NCBI GenBank assembly: GCA_002376715.1
Contig: DFOK01000025.1
Coordinates: 1 to 10,240 of the forward strand
Reading direction: 5' to 3'
Length of the DNA stretch: 10,240 nucleotides
Origin: Bacteroidales bacterium UBA3543
Lineage (GTDB): Bacteria > Bacteroidota > Bacteroidia > Bacteroidales > UBA932
Shown here: positions 6,812 to 10,240 of the stretch, piece by piece
How positions within the stretch are numbered: position 1 is the stretch's first letter
How the letters are laid out: each line of letters opens with the position of its first letter
Program-made: the position numbers and the translations under genes
Notes under the pieces: generated by a model
The model's database searches: none
Told to the model about the DNA's origin: nothing
Seen by the model: only the letters and a program-made list of their open reading frames with translations

Positions 6812-8439
6812 TTTTCCTCACCCCGCTTTTGATAAAATTCCGAATTTTTATTCCATTGAGGATAGGTTTGTTCATTGGCAATACGGTAGCCGACACTGAA
6901 AAAGAGTTGTGCATCTTCGAGCAGGCCATCCAGTTTGTCGCGTTCGGGTACAAATTCATCACAGGGTTTATGATAAATATTCTTCCAATAATCGGCAATG
7001 ATTTGAAGGGTTGCCTCTTTGCCAAGTTCGCGTTGATGGGTATAGCCTTTGGCAAATAGGAACGGAACTCCCTTTTTCATAAAAGGCAGCTGATCGGATC
7101 TGAAGAACATTCCGTTTTCCGGATTGGGGTCATTGGCAATGTAACGACCTTGTTTTATTGCCTCTGTTTCAAGATATTGATCTAATTCGGAGTGTCCGAG
7201 TCCCGTTACGGTAACATCTTCGAATCTCCCCAACATAAGAATTACATCGGAATTGAACCCGGCTACCGTTTTTTCCATCGGGAAAACGGGATTTTCCACA
7301 TAATGGTAGCTGCCCAACAGACTCGACTCTTCTGCGGTGGGGATGAAGAATAAGAGCGAACGCTCCGTTTGTGGCTGCACCTTAAATTCCTCTGCAATCG
7401 CCAATACCCATGCCATAGCTGCGGCATTGTCCGAGGCACCGTTGTAGATGGAATCCCCATCAACCGGTTGACCGATGCCCAAATGATCCCAATGCGCCAC
7501 ATATACAACCGCCTCATCGGGGGCACTCGAACCCCTCAGCACTCCCGCCACATTGTGCGAGGTGCAGGTGTCCCAGGAATTGCGTAGGCGAACATTAAGC
7601 CTGGATTGAAGTTTAACAGGAGTAAAATCTCGGGTGACAGCCGCCTTTTTGAGCTCATCATAATCGTATCCGGAACGAGCCAATAAGTCGCGAGCTGCAG
7701 ATTGGGAGATCCAGCCGAGCACTTTACATTGCTTCTTGCTTTGTGCCTCGTCCTGTAGATAATATTCCGGATCCCTCGAATGGCGTGAAGGCACAGCCCA
7801 AGGATAGCCGGCAGCCACATCTTCATGCACAATAATACATCCCGCAGCGCCCTTGCGCTCCGCTTCTTCAAATTTATAGGTCCACCGCCCATAATAGGTC
7901 ATACTTGTGCCGTTGAAAAGCGTAGAATCCTGGGTAAAGAACCCCGGGTCGTTGACCAACACCATGACGGTTTTCCCCTTTACATCGATTTTTTCGAAAT
8001 CATTCCAATTATGTTCAGGCGCATCAATTCCAAAACCTACAAATACGATCTCATTATTCGTTAGCGAAATTTCAGAGGCCAACATTGGACTCCAAAGGCT
8101 TATTTCGGTCCCGTTCGTATATTGCAGCACTCCCTTTCTATCCTTGATAACCACCGGCTCGGATGGATCGGGGAGAATCTTGACCAACGGAACTTCCTGC
8201 AAATAGCTCCCGCCAAATGCCGGTTCCAGCCCAATTTCCTCCATACGCGACTGCAGATAGCGGACGGCCCGCTCTCCACCGGCCGTACAAGGTGCACGCC
8301 CCTGCATATCGTCGGTAGCCAGGATTTCAAGATCGGTCGCCAGCATGGCGAGGTTCATTTTTTTCGTATTTATAGAATTATTATTGCCACAACTCACCAA
8401 AAGGAGCAGCAGCACGAGTGAATAGAGAAAATGTTTCAT
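6808..8439 (-). CDS. M28-family zinc aminopeptidase/peptidase, lipoprotein with PA-type insert
   Basis: Extracytoplasmic metallopeptidase with two zinc ions, trimming peptides from the N-terminus. The signal peptide ends in the lipobox LLVSC with Cys17, so the enzyme is membrane-anchored, facing periplasm or surface. Residues about 90-290 contain a protease-associated-type segment (IVFVGFGI, VMVLVNDPGF, GAAGCIIVHED). The catalytic M28 domain follows with all five expected metal ligands: His316 in VAHWDHLG, Asp337 in NGASDNAAA, Glu371 with general base Glu370 in PTAEES, Asp398 in FNSDV, and His490 in YHKPCDEF. A SDQLPF segment stands where many relatives have SDHxPF. That residue is not one of the classical ligands, so activity is probably intact. 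The length (543) is normal for the lipoprotein subgroup. The ATG at 8439 gives the signal peptide and follows a well-formed promoter. It is the first gene of a two-gene unit. Confidence 0.93.
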   Translation of the reverse strand: MKHFLYSLVLLLLLVSCGNNNSINTKKMNLAMLATDLEILATDDMQGRAPCTAGGERAVRYLQSRMEEIGLEPAFGGSYLQEVPLVKILPDPSEPVVIKDRKGVLQYTNGTEISLWSPMLASEISLTNNEIVFVGFGIDAPEHNWNDFEKIDVKGKTVMVLVNDPGFFTQDSTLFNGTSMTYYGRWTYKFEEAERKGAAGCIIVHEDVAAGYPWAVPSRHSRDPEYYLQDEAQSKKQCKVLGWISQSAARDLLARSGYDYDELKKAAVTRDFTPVKLQSRLNVRLRNSWDTCTSHNVAGVLRGSSAPDEAVVYVAHWDHLGIGQPVDGDSIYNGASDNAAAMAWVLAIAEEFKVQPQTERSLLFFIPTAEESSLLGSYHYVENPVFPMEKTVAGFNSDVILMLGRFEDVTVTGLGHSELDQYLETEAIKQGRYIANDPNPENGMFFRSDQLPFMKKGVPFLFAKGYTHQRELGKEATLQIIADYWKNIYHKPCDEFVPERDKLDGLLEDAQLFFSVGYRIANEQTYPQWNKNSEFYQKRGEEK

Positions 8440-8460
8440 AGGATTTGGAATTTTATCTTA

Positions 8461-8492
8461 CAAATATAACCTTCGGGGAGTTAATTCACAAA
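8461..8492 (-). promoter_or_regulatory. Bacteroidota-type promoter of the M28 peptidase operon
   Basis: On the minus strand TATATTTG (8468-8461) fits the -7 consensus and TTTG (8492-8489) fits the -33 element, with 20 bases between them, the best-formed promoter in the window. The start would fall near 8455, giving a leader of about 15 nt before the ATG at 8439. Confidence 0.6.
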
Positions 8493-8581
8493 TGGAAATG
8501 ATGTCGCCACATTCGTTGAATCGTCGCGAATTTGCGGCCGCCGGAGTAGGAAACAGGTGTTGTTCTATTAATAATTTGGCT

Positions 8582-8650
8582 AAAAACCGCCAATTTTTTG
8601 ATGGAAAAAGAAAGAATAATGCGTTATCTGTCGAAAAATTGACTATTTTT
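8582..8650 (+). repeat. Left copy of the 69-bp direct repeat flanking the abiE operon
   Basis: Positions 8582-8650 align without gaps to 10107-10175 (offset 1525 bp), with 61 of 69 bases identical by hand comparison. Mismatches are at 8593, 8603, 8615, 8617, 8619, 8628, 8630 and 8650. This copy includes most of the abiE promoter. Similarity fades on both sides, so the unit is discrete. Confidence 0.85.
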
Positions 8651-8651
8651 G
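8594..8651 (+). promoter_or_regulatory. abiE promoter with candidate AbiEi operator; probably leaderless
   Basis: TATTTTTG at 8644-8651 fits the -7 consensus exactly and ends 4 bases before the ATG at 8656, so transcription should begin at or next to the start codon. TTTTTTGA (8594-8601) and TCGAAAAA (8631-8638) form an imperfect inverted pair (7 of 8) upstream of and across the promoter. AbiEi antitoxins are known to repress their own promoter by binding inverted repeats, so these are reasonable operator half-sites. No good -33 element is visible. Confidence 0.5.
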
Positions 8652-8655
8652 CAGC

Positions 8656-9279
8656 ATGAAGGAATTAAAGCAATTTGGCGTAGTACCGGTAGATGTCGGA
8701 GTACTGGAAACTCTTTTTGGTTCTTACAAGTACCCTCAGAAGAAAATAGCAAATCTCGAACAAAAGGGTAGCTTGATCAGGCTAAAAAGGGGATTGTATG
8801 TTGTTTCTCCTACGGTTTCCGAGCAATTACTTTCAGTCGAATTAATCGCCAATCACCTTTATGGGCCCTCTTATGTCTCGATGCAATACGCACTCCGCTA
8901 CTATGGACTTATTCCCGAGAGAGTCCATACGACAACTTCATTAACATTTAAGGCTTCCAAATTATACTCAAACAGAGTAGGACGTTTTGAATATATTCAT
9001 TGTGAACTCGATTATTACTCAATCGGCATCCGTCAAGTTATTGAGGAAAATTATGCATATTTGATCGCTTCTCCCGAAAAAGCGTTATGTGATTTAATCG
9101 TTTATACGCCGGGATTGCGGCTAAGGTATGTAAAGAATATGGAAGCTTATTTAGAGGAGGATATACGCTTTGATATGGAGGAATTTTATAAAATGGATGC
9201 AACCATATTTGAGCAATGCGCAGCTGTGAGTAAGAAAAAAACCGAAATTAATAACTTAATAAAACTGTTAAAGCGATGA
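8656..9279 (+). CDS. abiEi: AbiEi-family antitoxin / transcriptional repressor of a type IV toxin-antitoxin system
   Basis: Antitoxin half of an AbiE system, a class known for phage abortive infection and for stabilising mobile DNA. In the family the N-terminal winged helix-turn-helix represses the operon, and the larger C-terminal domain counters the toxin without forming a stable complex (type IV). Here residues 1-50 show the wHTH pattern: YPQKKIANLEQKGSLIRLKRGLYVV, a recognition region followed by the basic beta wing. Then come VELIANHLYGPSYVSMQYALRYYGLIPE and IASPEKALCDLIVY, both typical of AbiEi proteins. The 207 residues match the usual length. The TGA overlaps the ATG of the next gene by 4 bp, as is standard in abiE operons. 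The start is fixed by the promoter box four bases upstream and by good N-terminal fit. Confidence 0.92.
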   Translation: MKELKQFGVVPVDVGVLETLFGSYKYPQKKIANLEQKGSLIRLKRGLYVVSPTVSEQLLSVELIANHLYGPSYVSMQYALRYYGLIPERVHTTTSLTFKASKLYSNRVGRFEYIHCELDYYSIGIRQVIEENYAYLIASPEKALCDLIVYTPGLRLRYVKNMEAYLEEDIRFDMEEFYKMDATIFEQCAAVSKKKTEINNLIKLLKR

Positions 9280-10097
9280 GTATATTTGATCAAATGTTGG
9301 CTCGGTATGAGGTAGGGAAGAAAAGTGAATTGACAAACGCCACATATGAAGTGATGCAGGAAATAACGCTTGCAGGACTCTACCGTGGAGGATTTTTCAA
9401 CAAAGCTGCCTTTTATGGCGGCACTTGTTTGCGAATCTTTCATGGGTTGAAACGTTTTTCGGAAGACATGGATTTTTCACTTATGGCACCTGATGCTAAT
9501 TTCAATCTCGAAGACTACTTCCCCTCAATTATCAATGAATTTAATGCCGTGGGAAGGGATGTTGTCATTTCGAAGAAAGAAAAGAAGTCATTCGGACATG
9601 TGGAATCTGCCTTTTTAAGAGACAATACGGTGGTTTATGATTTGAAATTTCGGACAGAGAAATCAATTAAAATAAAAATCGAAGTGGATATCGACCCTCC
9701 GATGAAATTTGATACAGAACAAAAGCTGTTATTGCTCCCCTATTCATTTATGACACGTTGTTTTGTCCTTTCTGATTTGTATGCCGGAAAAATGCACGCA
9801 CTTGTATTCAGAAAATGGAAACAACGAGTAAAAGGACGCGACTGGTATGACTTTGAATGGTATGTAAGGAACAATGTAAAATTAAATTTTACTCATTTAC
9901 AAGAGCGCATACGACAGTTCGAGGGTATCGAAATTAGCAAAGAAGAGTTGGTGCGTCTTTCAAAAGAACGACTTGCCACAACAGATATTGAAATGGTTAA
10001 AAAAGATGTAGTGCGGTTTATAAAGAGCCCACAAGAATTGGATATCTGGTCAAACGATTATTTTCTGCAATTGGCGGATATGATAGTGTTTGAGTGA
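9276..10097 (+). CDS. abiEii: AbiEii-family nucleotidyltransferase toxin
   Basis: Toxin half of the AbiE pair, of the DNA polymerase beta-like nucleotidyltransferase superfamily; family members halt growth, and related MenT toxins modify tRNA. Motifs run in order: the GGTCLR loop (residues 48-53, the GSx10DxD-type motif I); then SEDMDF with metal-binding Asp64 and Asp66; a third acidic site in IEVDIDPP (Asp138/Asp140); and LYAGKMHAL (Lys172) followed by KGRDWYDFEWYV (Asp189, Asp192), the family's C-terminal helical signature. The 273 residues are within the normal range and no key residue is missing, so the toxin looks functional. It is translationally coupled to abiEi through ATGA. The target of this particular toxin is not readable from sequence. 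Ten bases after the stop the second 69-bp repeat begins. Confidence 0.93.
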   Translation: MSIFDQMLARYEVGKKSELTNATYEVMQEITLAGLYRGGFFNKAAFYGGTCLRIFHGLKRFSEDMDFSLMAPDANFNLEDYFPSIINEFNAVGRDVVISKKEKKSFGHVESAFLRDNTVVYDLKFRTEKSIKIKIEVDIDPPMKFDTEQKLLLLPYSFMTRCFVLSDLYAGKMHALVFRKWKQRVKGRDWYDFEWYVRNNVKLNFTHLQERIRQFEGIEISKEELVRLSKERLATTDIEMVKKDVVRFIKSPQELDIWSNDYFLQLADMIVFE

Positions 10098-10102
10098 AAT
10101 TG

Positions 10103-10128
10103 TATCAAAAACCGCCACTTTTTTGATA
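10103..10128. promoter_or_regulatory. Perfect 9-bp palindrome at the left edge of the downstream repeat
   Basis: TATCAAAAA (10103-10111) and TTTTTGATA (10120-10128) are exact reverse complements around an 8-nt CCGCCACT loop. A third related half-site, TATCGAAAAA, lies at 10154-10163. The left copy of the repeat keeps only the A5/T5 core of this palindrome. It could be an AbiEi operator, or a weak AT-rich hairpin that ends the abiE transcript. Confidence 0.45.
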
Positions 10129-10175
10129 GAAAAAGAAAGTAAATTGCGTTATTTATCGAAAAATTGACTATTTTC
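10107..10175 (+). repeat. Right copy of the 69-bp direct repeat flanking the abiE operon
   Basis: This copy matches 8582-8650 at 61 of 69 positions. It begins 10 bp after the abiEii stop codon. The position equal to the abiE -7 box reads TATTTTCA (10169-10176) instead of TATTTTTG, so the promoter is probably dead, and no ATG follows at the equivalent place. Homology ends abruptly at 10175/10176. Confidence 0.85.
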
Positions 10176-10199
10176 ATTAGTGATTTGTCCACCTCAATT

Positions 10200-10223
10200 G
10201 TGTCACTACTGGTGACACTTTTT
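10200..10223 (+). terminator. Hairpin with T-run: terminator, or end of a mobile element
   Basis: GTGTCAC (10200-10206) and GTGACAC (10212-10218) are perfectly complementary around a TACTG loop and are followed by TTTTT (10219-10223). This is the form of a Rho-independent terminator and could end abiE transcription about 120 bp past the toxin stop. The flanking sequence (TGATTTGTCC at 10181 and TGATTGCCCC at 10224) repeats loosely, which would also suit the end of an insertion sequence starting after the repeat. The window ends before this can be decided. Confidence 0.4.
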
Positions 10224-10240
10224 GATTGCCCCTATAAAAC

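Larger units (their letters stand above)
8492..8659 (+). pseudogene. Possible 5' remnant of a Tat-exported protein gene, cut by the AbiE module
   Basis: The frame starting ATG 8492 (or the in-frame ATGs at 8498 and 8501) reads SLNRREFAAAGVG at its start, which looks like a twin-arginine signal peptide (consensus S/T-R-R-x-F, then a mild hydrophobic stretch). After about codon 20 the similarity stops. The frame then runs through the abiE promoter repeat as low-complexity sequence and ends at TGA 8657-8659. The 50 bases 8502-8551 are about 58% GC by hand count, against the AT-rich abiE DNA that follows from about 8553. This fits a gene start separated from the rest of its gene by an insertion, but a chance open frame cannot be excluded. 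Confidence 0.35.

Noticed and set aside
7536..7892. Open frames inside the M28 gene in other frames and on the other strand (also around 6765-7055, 7263-7526, 8100-8330, 8122-8421)
   Set aside because: They are fully contained in a gene whose five metal ligands are intact, and none shows a family motif or start signal.
9186..9443. Minus-strand open frame across the abiEi/abiEii junction
   Set aside because: It is antisense to two well-supported genes and shows no recognisable domain.
8582..10175. CRISPR-like or integron-like repeat array
   Set aside because: There are only two copies, 1.5 kb apart, with complete protein genes between them and no spacers, integrase or cas gene.

Overview
The window looks like a chromosomal segment of a Bacteroidota species, probably order Bacteroidales. 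The reasons are: start sites with few Shine-Dalgarno sequences; several promoters of the TAnnTTTG (-7) type; several lipoproteins with Bacteroidota-style signal peptides; a PiT phosphate transporter fused to a PhoU-like domain; and a moderate to low GC content. The genus cannot be fixed from the sequence alone.

Layout. Positions 1-112 hold a promoter region with a 21-bp-period direct repeat. It precedes a 685-residue lipoprotein of unknown function (113-2170, +). That gene converges, with a 1-bp gap, on a corrinoid adenosyltransferase gene (2172-2702, -) that has its own near-leaderless promoter. Next comes the PiT-PhoU phosphate transporter (2854-5121, -), closed by a very clear intrinsic terminator. 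A 180-bp divergent region separates it from an extended-SDR (NAD-dependent epimerase/3beta-HSD-like) gene (5302-6288, +). The natural start of that gene seems to be knocked out of frame by one base in a run of seven A's. Convergent to it is a two-gene unit read leftwards: an M28 metallopeptidase lipoprotein (6808-8439, -) overlapping by 4 bp a small exported protein of unknown function (6302-6811, -).

The right end (about 8490-10240) is the accessory part. It carries a complete two-gene AbiE type IV toxin-antitoxin (phage-abortive-infection) operon, abiEi-abiEii, with a 4-bp start/stop overlap. A 69-bp sequence holding the abiE promoter lies in front of the operon and recurs, about 88% identical, directly after it. 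Just left of the operon is a short GC-richer stretch that reads as the first codons of a Tat-exported protein (NRREF motif), so the module may have landed in a gene. Just right of the second repeat the sequence changes abruptly to a segment with a strong hairpin, either a terminator or the end of a mobile element.

The metabolic genes look like independent housekeeping units (B12 cofactor activation, phosphate uptake, extracytoplasmic peptide hydrolysis). I see no shared pathway among them. The most unusual signals are the repeat-flanked AbiE module with its candidate insertion scar, the homopolymer frameshift at the SDR start, and the unclassified Cys-rich lipoprotein.
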